From the NCBI GenBank assembly GCA_036345935.2, contig JADWOT020000001.1:34639412-34703411 (forward strand): a DNA stretch of 64,000 bases, in the 5' to 3' direction. The notes beneath the pieces were generated by a model. The model was not told where the DNA came from, did not search any database, and saw only the letters and a list, made by a program, of their open reading frames with translations. This document shows, piece by piece, positions 23,716 to 33,547 of the stretch (position 1 is its first letter; every line of letters begins with the position of its first letter). Made by a program: the position numbers and the translations under genes. The DNA is from Taenia hydatigena (taxonomy: Eukaryota; Platyhelminthes; Cestoda; Cyclophyllidea; Taeniidae).

Positions 23716-24671
23716 GAACATCCGAACCGATCGCAGACAATAATGCTATTCAAGAGTCGCCTTCATGTTTTGATGTTGGTAGAGCTGACGACAGCACACA
23801 CCCTGCCATTGTTCGAGAATGTAGTATTTTGTAAAATGTAGTTGCGATATGCTAATACTTCATTTTACCGCAACAAGGGTCAATTCCTTGCATGGGTGTG
23901 GAAGACCTTTTTCTGGATCACAAACCTGGTTTGCTGCTGAAACGTGTTAACGCGTGACACAGAGCACACAAATTTGCCACTAATGTTGAAGTTATTTACG
24001 ATCAAAATGAATAGGAAGTTTCGAGCAGCTATTCCCATTGATACTTGCCAGTCGGTTAGGGCGAAACTTGTTTGAATTCTGCTGCCTGCTCTTACCAATA
24101 ATGCATGTCTCAATGGACAATACACTAGGCACAAGTTCCTTTAAGAAGTTAATATGCTTTTCCTAAATGTTGCATCATAATTAATGTAGAGTAGTTCTGG
24201 TTGAGCTGTGAAGGCAACGCCTTAAACAAAAGGTGTCGTAAATGCAAAAGAGTTCCAAAATACAGCGTTTATAGTCCGTGCAAGTTAATGTTGCGATATA
24301 ATTAATGCTCGTTTGTTGCAAATTTAACAATGAGACACATGCGCGTATCAGTATTGTAATTTTGGCTTTTAATCCAAGTTTGTATACAATCTGATGGGTT
24401 ACTAGTTAAAAATTATCTGACTGATTCTCAAAGTAAAAGAAAAGTGCCATAACCTAAAAATATAATAGCTGTTATCGCTAAGTGTCGTTAAAACCGGAAT
24501 GGAACTAATGGATGGATTAGTAGTTAGCATAACATGCATTGATAAGACGTGTAGGTTTGCTGAATAGGCCCTAGACTCGACGCGTTCTAACGCAGAGTAG
24601 TCGTCAGAGTTTGTAGTCGCAGTATCAAGCAGGGATTCCTTGATTTAGGATGCAGCACAGTGCTATCTTAG

Positions 24672-24852
24672 GCTGTGCTACAAGAATCACTTCAATATCT
24701 AGAACAACTGTCCGCAGTAGTACGCGACTTTTCCTTAATGCTCCTACCTAGAGAAAGCAAAAGGCCTGACAAGCGACATAAATGCGATGTTCTCGATAAT
24801 TCTGATTTGTGCGAGCCTACGTTGAAGAATGGCTCAGAGAATGAGAATGGAT
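24672..24852 (+). CDS. Candidate internal exon, hydrophilic protein
   Basis: 181 nt open between an acceptor (gctatcttag) and a donor (atggat|gtgagt), phase 0 in and phase 1 out. It encodes a helical, charged segment beginning AVLQESLQYLEQLSAVVRDF, followed by a basic stretch ESKRPDKRHKCDVLDNSDLC and an acidic Asn-rich end. The composition looks like real protein rather than a random frame, but no family is recognised and no partner exon could be joined with confidence. The small frame at 25215 lies downstream on the same strand. Confidence 0.35.
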
Positions 24853-25214
24853 GTGAGTAGAGCGACGGTAGCAGAGGTGCAGTAGCCTACCGTCTGAATT
24901 CACAGACAACAATGAGGCCCAATTATCCAAGTTTGAGATTGGCAAATTGACGTTTCAACTGCTGGCACATTGGAGTAGGCAGGCTATCATTTAATTCAAG
25001 CTCTTTGTCTGCATGCCTCATAGGTAACATTGAGATGCCTTCATATTCCAAGAAAGGCTGGATTAGATGTCAAGTTAGTCTCATCTTTAAGTCCACTTCA
25101 TTTTGACGTGGTGTCCTCAGAACCTATTTCCGATCGCAACAAACTCTGAGTTAACAAACACATCGAGGATGAAGGAAGGTGATTCATGCTGCTATAACGT
25201 ATCCTTAACATTAT

Positions 25215-25385
25215 ATGGCTGCCATTGATGATTGCATTCAAATCCCAAAATATAGCGCAAAGTCCACTTTTAGCCCACTTTTAAAAGAAAAGCTGGATGG
25301 ACATGATTCCGGTTCAGACACAAATTCGGGAATAATAATGCTTGTGGGAAGCGCTGGTACGGAAAACTTTGAGAAAGCATTTTAA
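25215..25385 (+). CDS. Small open frame (56 codons) crossing the palindrome edge
   Basis: ATG at 25215, TAA at 25383-25385. It encodes MAAIDDCIQIPKYSAKSTFS, then PLLKEKLDGHDSGSDTNSGI, then IMLVGSAGTENFEKAF. The composition is protein-like, with a hydrophilic Ser/Asp/Gly-rich centre. It could be a terminal exon of the plus-strand gene whose candidate exon ends at 24852. The left arm of the inverted repeat starts at 25371, inside its last five codons, so the outer breakpoint falls in this frame. An in-frame TAA sits just 5' of the ATG. Confidence 0.35.
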   Translation: MAAIDDCIQIPKYSAKSTFSPLLKEKLDGHDSGSDTNSGIIMLVGSAGTENFEKAF

Positions 25386-26265
25386 GGACAACTTGGTTTT
25401 CAAATTGGTAAGTCTAATCCATCAATGCACAAAACTATAAAGCAAAGTCATTGACAATCTCAACGATGTCAGCTATCATAGCTTGACAGTCTCCACATGT
25501 CACGCGTGTGTGGCGTGCGGGTTCAAGTGGAGAAATCAGAATACAGCATATGGTTCTGGTAAGACATATGCTAATGTTCTGCTGCAGCTTTGGCATATCT
25601 ACAAGACCCTGGCATAATAATTTAGTCTTTTTCTTCACGAAAAACACCAACACTCAGTGGCATTCTGCTGGAGTGGTCTGCCTCCTTCACTCATAACTTC
25701 ATTTTTTTGTCTTAACACTAAAATAACTAAAACGAAAAAATTAGCTGGAACCCTTGAATTGACAGATTGATGGATGGTTGGATGGTCAGCAGCGATACTG
25801 GTACTTAGGGACACACTCGGGATGTCGCGACCCCCTCATTTTGAGTGAAGTCTCCGCGTGAATGTTAAATTGTTCAGTTCTTATAGACTTAAAATGACTT
25901 CACAGTGTAGACTGAGTCCCATATTTGGAGTCTGGGATCTTATCAGTTTGCCTAAACGTGACAATTGATTCGCATGCCACCTCACTCACGTGGCCAGTTA
26001 ATCACTCCTTCTTCCATTTGCAGACCTAATAGAGACGCAGCAGTAGTCTTTTGAACATGTATTATGCGTGTTTTAAGTTGCACTTTATGTTAACTAATCA
26101 AAGCTTTGTTGATGCGGATAACGAACCACAGTGCGACTTCCCATCCAGTCCCGTTAATTTTATCCATTCTCGCTGCAGTGTCGACTCCAAGTCGTGTCAC
26201 CGAGAAAGGATACAGCTGAGCGATAATGAATGTGCCATTTTGCATGTCAATTGTCCGGATTTTAG

Positions 26266-29200
26266 CATCAGGATCGTAGACACCTCAATGCCGTAGCCGA
26301 TGTCTTCACGTCAAAGCAAACGCTTGTTGTGACAGGCTCGATGTGGCAAACGTTGGATCTCCTCCCGAACTCGGACTGCATGCAAAAGATGTTCGAGGCA
26401 GTAAATGGTTTCTACTTTCTCCCTTTTTCCAAGTCATTTGATAGCTGTTGCATTTGGTGCAGCTGGTGGCGAAACGATTGGACGATTATTTCAGTAGAGA
26501 TGGTACAGTGAGCCTGTCTTTATATCATATGGAGAAGAAGGAGAGCTTTACACGCTCAAGCATGTCCTCCATTAGCTGGTCTATGAAGGCACTTACTAAG
26601 TTGTATAAAAGCTTTCAAATAAATATTATACTATATTACCTGATTAGACCGGTGCGATTCTCTTTGTGAAGACATTTGCTTTCCTGTGGATCGCACAATC
26701 GTACGCGTGGTATCTGGTGGCGTGTGCTTGCAGACACCGAGGCACATTAGTCCTGCCTCAACCCTTGTTAATAACCTCTCAACATCGAATTTGAGTTGTG
26801 AATTCACCCACCGCTTTACAGTTATCGATACACACGCTGAGTTTACGTCGAAGACCAAGGAATGCCGATTTCAAACTTAGACAAATTTGGTTTCCCATTT
26901 CAGTAACTAACTTTACGCTCATTAAATGTTGCTCAAATGAGGGAGCATCAACTTGGGATCGGTGAGCGTCACGAATTATGATCCGCGGTCGTAATCACAA
27001 TCAGATTTCAAATCGAGGCCAAAGCTAACCTCATATCGTGTGAGTGTCACTAAGTTGCGAAAGGTGGCGCATGATTAAATGAACCTTTGATATTAGGACC
27101 CTTACTTTTGCACACGTTTGGGTTGTCTGTGTCGAGCATTAACTGATTGACAAAATATGACCTAATCGTGTTAGCCGCCTGTGCTTTGCACCTCCCCCTG
27201 GAATCACTGAGGACGTGGGTGAGGCAGGTTTAGTTGACATGAGATTGACCTTTCAAATGCTAAGCAGAACAGCACATTTTTAGCAGAAACCTATTAGGCC
27301 TGTGAATGTGAATTTGCCGGTTGTTCATTTGCTTGAGACGTTCAATATTTTAGCATGTACCTGGCTCAACTACCCATGCAAGTGTTTTATGTCCTATTCG
27401 CAATCAATTTCAGAGTCCATATACCATCTTGCTAACATTGTATCACACCATCGAGAGAGCATAAGCATTGGTGGCTTAAGTGAGAGTTGGGAGTGCAATA
27501 GTCGACCAGTAAGATGTGACGATGTTGGCAGTAACTGAGTCATCTGCAGTCGCAGTCACTTTTGATGACAAGCGAGTCAAGTTCAAATGGCTGACCAGCC
27601 AAGCCACCCACCGGAACAGATTTTTGGGGGGTTAGGTAGCATTTTAAAGTTAGTTAGCGTAAGTTTATAACCCCGATATCCTTTGGTGTCATTTTGGCGC
27701 CATTGGCATCGTTTTTTTTATTTAAAGCTCACGTGGTCTCCTCATGCTGCAAAAAATGCAGATGATTTATGGTCATTTGAAATCATTTTAGTGCCTACTG
27801 CTACCTCTACTGCCCTCTAAATTAACACAAAGCAGTTACTCACTCTCGCCTCCCCTCTCCTCTCCCTCTATATTACCTTATATTCGATAGCAAATTTTGT
27901 TTTGACATGATTTGAAACCACTTATCAAGTAGGCTTCTTTAACCCTTTCCATTTAGTCAAGCGTATCCTTGGCCTTGTCAACTTCTATTTCGATGCGTTC
28001 TCACCTTATAATGCCTACCTTCCCATCGTCACACATAGGCGACACAGTGTTATTCACGTTTTCACCATCTACCAAGGCTTCTATTCCCTTATTTTTAGCT
28101 CTCTTCTTTTCACCCACGTGGACTTTCTTGATCACTTGTCATCGCATGCTCACCTCTTTCCGCCCACCACCATCACGACTACTAACTCACCCTTCTATCT
28201 CTATCACCTCGCATGCAGTCAATATTCCTTCCTTCCTTCCTTCCTTCCTTCCTTCCTTCCTTCCTTCCTTCCTTCCTTCCTTCCTTCCTTCCTTCCTTCC
28301 TTCCTTCCTTCCTTCCTTCCTTCCTTCCTCCCTTCCTTCCTTCCTTCCTTCCCTCCTTCCTTCCTTCCTTCCTTCCTTCCTTCCTTCCTTCCTTCCTTCC
28401 TTCCTTCCTTCCTTCCTTCCTTCCTTCCTTCTTCCTTCCTTCCTTCCTTCCCTCCTTCCTTCCTTCCTTCCTTCCTTTTTTCCTTCCTTCCTTCCTTTAT
28501 TCTTTCCCGCTTTTATCCACCTTTTTACTCATTTCCTTTCCCATTTAATCTGCTTAATAAAACAGCAAGGTGAGGGTCCCTTAATTCCATCCTCCTTGCC
28601 TTTCACTACCATAGGTCTACTGAGCGTTGCTCCGTACTGCCACAAATCATTCTTTTACATACATCTCATTTCAACCAAGATAAAACTCATTAATTACATA
28701 AAAGAGTGCCAAACGCAATTTTCCTTAGTTTTACTTATGTCTTTGACTCTACCAAGTTCTTCCCCACCATTTTCTCCTTCCATCATCATTCCCACCGTCA
28801 CATATACGTGATGCACACATTTACTCACCTATCATTTGCCTCCTTCCTGCCCTCCTTCTTAGCTCTATCATGCGCATTATATTCTTACGCTTCATTTCGT
28901 CTCCTTCTTTTTTAATTATCTTTGTACGTGGCAAACTATAAACTTCCCTGCATTTTTCGTCCATTTTTTTATTGTTGGCGAATGTTCTTATTCGCTTCCC
29001 TTTTGCTCTCACTTTTAAAATAAGCAAGGCAATAAGTCAGTAAACAACCACTTATTACAGGGTTTCACCCTGCGATTTCTAAAGTCAATCTCACACACAC
29101 TTGCATTAACAATTTATCATTATCTTCCACTCCCATGCACATCTCCATCACTGATACTGTTTTAAAGTCTCCCACATACTTACATGCATCACTGCCTCCT

Positions 29201-29822
29201 CCTCAACATCCAATTATCCAACATTCTCTTCTCCTTCCTACCCATTCCAGTCTTCCTGCTCCTACTTCATTTACACAGACAAACGCTCGCCTCCATTTTC
29301 CATTCCTTTCTCTCACTTAATCGTCGTAGAGGTCTTGTCCTCCTCTCCTTCTTTACTCTTTCTTTCTTTTCCATTCCTTTATCCATGCACCGCAGACGTC
29401 TCCTTCCCTTCTCTTCCTCTTTTACCACTTCTGTCTTATCCGCCTTTATTGTCACAAATACACAAGCACACACACGCACCAGCTAGCAGCAAAACTAACT
29501 CCTCCTCTTCAACAGGGAGGAAATCAGGACTGGCGGCCAGACAGGTCGTACTTACACCGATCCCTTACCACTGCAATCTGTGCCACAATCTCCACGCGCA
29601 TCGCGACCATTGCGACAAGAGCGTCCATCCAACCAAAGTACGCATAATCCCAATGCTTTTGTCTGGCCGACTAGCCAACCTGACGAATGCATTCGAAATA
29701 CTTACAAGCCTCTAACTTTTGTAAAAATTGTCTTCCTAGTGGTAAGTTGTATGCAACCACAGATCCTTAACTACAAACAGTTTCAGGGATCCTTTTATGA
29801 TTATGGCAGTGTTAATCCCTAG
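26266..29822 (+). CDS. Multi-exon gene, copy B (left arm, 3' part)
   Basis: Exon 26266-26400 (acceptor ccggattttag, donor gaggca|gtaaat) is 45 codons, phase 0/0, with TSKQTLVVTGSMWQTLDLL and MQKMFEA. A 62-bp intron ends ggtgcag. The next exon, from 26463, reads LVAKRLDDYFSRDGTVSLSL, then YHMEKKESFTRS, and stays open where copy A has stops. A candidate exon from 26648 contains CFPVDRTIVRVVSGGVCLQT. Another at 27532-27635 contains SSAVAVTFDDKRVKFKW. Exon 29516-29741 (acceptor ctcttcaacag, donor cctagtg|gtaagt, 75 codons) is Pro/Ser/Arg-rich and ends KPLTFVKIVFLV. A 45-bp intron then leads to the terminal exon 29787-29822, GSFYDYGSVNP-stop. Exon limits between 26.5 and 29.5 kb are incomplete and no 5' exon was found inside the arm. 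Function unknown. Confidence 0.4.
27830..29500 (+). other. Pyrimidine-biased strand tract
   Basis: For about 1.6 kb the plus strand is dominated by C and T, not only in the TTCC microsatellite but also in the non-repetitive sequence on both sides (for example 28040-28200 and 29190-29420). The matching tract in the right arm is purine-rich on plus. It produces long Ser/Pro/Leu/Phe frames on plus and Lys/Arg/Glu frames on minus that should not be taken as genes. Confidence 0.8.
28225..28497 (+). repeat. (TTCC)n microsatellite, left arm
   Basis: 273 bp of TTCC units with rare TTCCC and TTTCC/CTTCC interruptions. It is 19 bp longer than its counterpart in the right arm, as expected of replication slippage after the arms duplicated. 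Confidence 0.97.
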
Positions 29823-30948
29823 CACTCGTCTCATTTACCATCATCAGATCAGACTAGGTCTTCTCCAAGTAGGCAAGTGGAATGTCACTACTGACAAGTT
29901 ATTGAGTAAACGCACATCTCTGTCAAGATATTGCATACTACCGTACATTTGCATAAAATCTTTCATGTGACACAATCAACCACACTTGTAGTCAAATGCC
30001 ATGCCTGCTGATGCAGGACCCTACGCGGCTGGCTCAATTTAGTCTTATTCGCAACTGTTCGTTTAGCTAGGATAATGCTAAATGGTAGTTAAAATGCTCG
30101 TGCATTACTGTGGTTCTCTTTATGCATTAATTGCCACGCTTTTGCATGCGTTACGAAATTCGCTCCCTTATGCATGCATTTTTATAAATGCAGGAATATG
30201 TGAGGCTCGACCTCTAAAGAAACGCATTTAGTTTTAAATTATATTCTACTACCATCGTACGCATCATCTGAAATGCTTTAAACTATGTGTTAAGGTTGAC
30301 ATTTGCCTTTCCGTATACAGTCATCCGCCCTCGACGTCACCACACACTTTCCTACTTGGCGTAACTATTTAAAAATTGCTTTGAAACAATGCAATGCTTA
30401 AATTTTGAAGCGTTGGTTGCGCGATAATGTCGTGATTGCCGCAGTTTCCAGATTCTGCTATTTTTACCCTGTGCGGAATCATGCATGGCATGGTGATGTG
30501 CATGACTGCTTTATGCAAATTTTTGGTTTTAATGTCACAAAATATGACCCGTTATGCATACGCAAACTCTGGTTCTATGCGCCATTGTAAAGTGCTGTTG
30601 CCCTGAATGGATGTTAGCTCTAAACAATCATTGTTAAATGGCTACTTCTCTTTTTGTTTGCCTATTAACGCATTGTCGTAATGCTCTAATCTTACGTATT
30701 CGTGTTTGCTGTTTTGATTATAAACCCTTATCCACTGCACAACTCCCCACCCACTTGCGGTACAACCACTTTGAAAGTCACTACAAAATGATATTTACAC
30801 GAGTGCAATAGACGCGACGGAAAGGAAATACAAATCCAAGGTAAGAACAGTTCATATGAATTCAAGGGGATCAAGTGTAGGTGTTGTGGTAAAATAATTT
30901 GGTTAAGTGAACGTTATTTATGTAATCGCATTAAAATGTCAAACTTAC

Positions 30949-32470
30949 CCAATCTGACAAAAGTTGTAGCTCCATTTTCCTCCTTCAGCAGCTGTGGCTC
31001 AAAAGTCACTCCCATATACAGTCTGCATGTATCCTTAGATGCCTTTAAAATGAAACGATCCATGGTTTATCAAAAAGGAGCACTGTGCATTTTGCAAAAA
31101 TTAATACAATCATAAAAAATTTGAATTTAAGAATCCCGTGTTTGCTTCCGACCTAACTCAGTGGTTAAAAATTGGTGCTGATGTCCAGATTTTTGAGTGA
31201 ATAACAGAGTGCCATTTGTGTGAAGGATTCTAATGTACACGCATTGTTAAGGAGTACAAACAGGCTATTACAAACACTGACCACTAAAAGTTGCTTTCAG
31301 TGATCATGGTTTAAAATTAAAGCGATTCATTCAGCTAGGTATATTTTAGAGGCGATCAAAATTGAGCGACTTGGTACACCGAAATATCTGCAGAATCAGA
31401 ACAGGGTAAAGTAATTTGCTAAAATCCAAAAGAACAGCAGTTTGCCACAGATGGGCTCTTTAATTTACTAACTTAAAGTGCTTTCAACTGCAAAAAATGT
31501 ACAAATTTTTTCACCATACTAAATTTTTCAAGAGCGGTAAAGGTACAATCATTTTACAATCCAAGCCGATCGGTCTAACTTACCTCAGTTTTGATATGGA
31601 CGGCAATGCTGCACTCAAAATTAACACACGCTACCTTGCATGACACTGCATCTAACGATTTCAATCGTGGCTGTACTTTGGCATCGTAGGATGTATTATA
31701 TAGGAATATGTAAACAGCAGAGGCGCCAGAAAGTAGAGCGGTGACCAAGGCAAGCGCTATTAGCCTCATTTTCCAAATGAAAATTTCTCGCTCGTGCCGT
31801 TCGCATTCGGATTCTTTCGATTGGCCAAGCATGATTTCCACATAGTCATTCCGTCATCGCGATTGGTTCGCACAACCCATTTGAATATTCGCAGCCTCCG
31901 GACAAGCTCTTTGAGTGAATGACATGCAAAGCATGCAGAGAGGGTCCACACTGCCTATTACAGCCTTGATTTACACCACAGATTTTCAGCTTTAACTTCC
32001 AACGATAAAGCTAAGCCACTTTTAAATCGCATGTCTACGAGCCTACTCGAAATACTGACTAATGTAGTCTTGCCTTAGTGATCCTGCAGGCTACTAGCGG
32101 TTTTAATGCAGGAAATACTTTGGACGAAAACAAATACGCACACATTCACCTAAGGGTCTTTTATTTTTAAATACGAACGCCTACACGCAAATGGTGGACT
32201 TTTACATACCAAACTCGACTTCTTCACAAATATGCTAGAGTCGGAGTGAGTTTGTTAATCATGTTCAAGTTGGACATTGTTCAGAACCATTTTGGTAGCG
32301 TTAAGTGTCGCTGTATTTCTCTGGGAGGAATCTGGATAGTTGCATGGTTGGTATTCGTATAAGTGAAAGCATGGCCTTACCGACGAATCTCTCTCTTCCC
32401 AGACGAATCAATAGCTCCATTTCATCGTGCAGAATTCGCAGTGATAGTAAAGATATCCAAACCATGGTGC
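30949..32470 (-). CDS. Spacer gene: membrane-anchored Cys-containing protein, 3 exons
   Basis: Three minus-strand exons whose phases all agree. Exon a (32470-32381): acceptor gcgcgacag, preceded by a long AG-free stretch, and donor gtcg|gtaagg; it encodes MVWISLLSLRILHDEMELL in a gcaccATGG start context. Exon b (31813-31584, 76 codons): acceptor tcgaaag, donor actgag|gtaagt. It carries a clear transmembrane segment, LIALALVTALLSGASAVYIF, then a segment with CKVACVNFEC. Exon c (31042-30949): acceptor ttttaaag, donor gattgg|gtaagt, with CRLYMGVTFEPQLL. The cysteine spacing C-x3-C-x4-C...C after the helix suggests a compact disulphide or PAN/apple-like ectodomain, but this is only a resemblance. 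Likely a single-pass membrane protein; first and last exons are not established. Nothing similar was seen elsewhere in the window. Confidence 0.5.
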
Positions 32471-33254
32471 CTGTCGCGCAACACATGGTGCATATCCCAC
32501 AAAATGTAAATAAGAATAGACACGAATTTTAATTTAACATCAGTGGAACGGGATTTTTGAATGTAAACGGTAATGATAAATTATAGTAGTTAGCGCCTCC
32601 TCATATTTAAAATGCTTGCAATAAAACGAGGCGCAGTTCGCAAACAAGCATGACTTAGTACAAAATCGTAGGCTGCTAATAATGCATGCATTTAATAATA
32701 TGCAATTCACTTGTTTGAATAAAAATGGAATGTCTGTGAATCTGTCCGAACGGAAGCAGAGTGCAGTGGGAGCACTGCATTAATGAGATTAAATGTGGGA
32801 TCCCGCATTAAAAGGGTTCGGAAGAAGGGCATTTAAAGATTTAACGCAGTAATCCTCATCTTTAAATGTATGACAGTAAGAACGTGTGCGATCACTGTAA
32901 AACTTAGCAAAAGACCATTATCACGAAATGAGTTAATTAAAAGCGATTGTCTCCAGCTAGGCATCTGTATTTTGGTAACTGTGGCGGTCTTGACGTTGCT
33001 GTAGAAGTATCTTTTCCCAATAAGGCATGCGTTACAATTCGAAATAATGCATCAAATCAATGTCATTTAAAATAGAGCTAAGGAAACACATCTTCGGACA
33101 AACCACTTAAAGACTTAGGTTTCTGCAAACAGGATTCATGGGCTCTCTTTGAGTAACTGTATTCAGAACTTTCCAGAAGTTCTTAATTTTGCCAAAGGAT
33201 GAACGTTGATTAGGTTCCCAAATTTGGACGAAGTACTGGCTTCCGTTGTAGTGT

Positions 33255-33540
33255 CGCTGGTGCCTACGGCGACCAGTGGCAAGTCAGAGGTGGTGCAGTA
33301 GCCACTAGTGCTGAAAATTGTCAGATGAATTAGCGCACCAGGACGATGTTGATGATAACACAGCCCTCCTCACATGTTCAGGCAACCGATCCAAGTACAT
33401 GAAAACGGATCAACGACGACTGATAGGGAAAGTTTGTTGTGTGATTTCCTTTTGCTATCAAACGATTTTTCAGCAAAGCGTTTCTAGACTGCCTACCATG
33501 AGCAAGACTCCAGAATTTGCACCCGTATAGGTGCGAATCA
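33255..33540 (+). repeat. Dispersed ~300-bp repeat, family R4 copy 2
   Basis: Direct copy of 23400-23715, with moderate divergence. It abuts the inner edge of the right arm at 33548, so this repeat marks the junction where the arm homology stops. Confidence 0.7.
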
Positions 33541-33547
33541 TAAATCG

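Larger units (their letters stand above)
25371..29803 (+). repeat. Left arm of large inverted repeat
   Basis: 4433 bp whose reverse complement is the right arm at 33548-37921. Translated stretches of 64-80 residues (27302-27538 and 26686-26880) are identical between arms; elsewhere scattered single-base changes are visible. Known indels: about 41 bp near 26911-26952 present here and missing on the right, flanked by a short aactt repeat; a 19-bp longer tetranucleotide tract here; and one extra A near 29726. The outer edge is gagaaagc at 25371; the inner edge is ttttatgatta ending at 29803. Confidence 0.9.
29804..33547. other. Unique spacer of the inverted repeat
   Basis: 3744 bp lying between the arms, more AT-rich than the flanks. 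It holds the minus-strand exons at 30949-32470 and, at its right end, a copy of dispersed repeat R4 (33255-33540). Several atgcat-rich stretches occur at 30100-30190 and 32690-32715. From 29804 to 30940 and from 32480 to 33250 I see no supported gene. Confidence 0.8.

Noticed and set aside
27969..28811. 280-codon plus-strand frame with a Ser-Phe-Leu-Pro repeat, and its right-arm counterparts
   Set aside because: It is produced by the TTCC microsatellite and pyrimidine-biased flanks; all three frames of that strand are open over the tract and none shows a domain.
28821..29027. Lys/Arg-rich 68-residue minus-strand frame, identical in the right arm at 34323-34529
   Set aside because: It lies in the purine-rich complement of the skewed tract, where stop codons are depleted in some frames; identity between arms only reflects the recent duplication.
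29516..29741. Zinc-finger-like reading YHCNLCHNLHAHRDHC in an alternative frame of the left-arm exon
   Set aside because: The spacing fits no standard zinc finger, and the neighbouring frame joins in phase to the terminal exon, so the Cys/His pattern is probably incidental.
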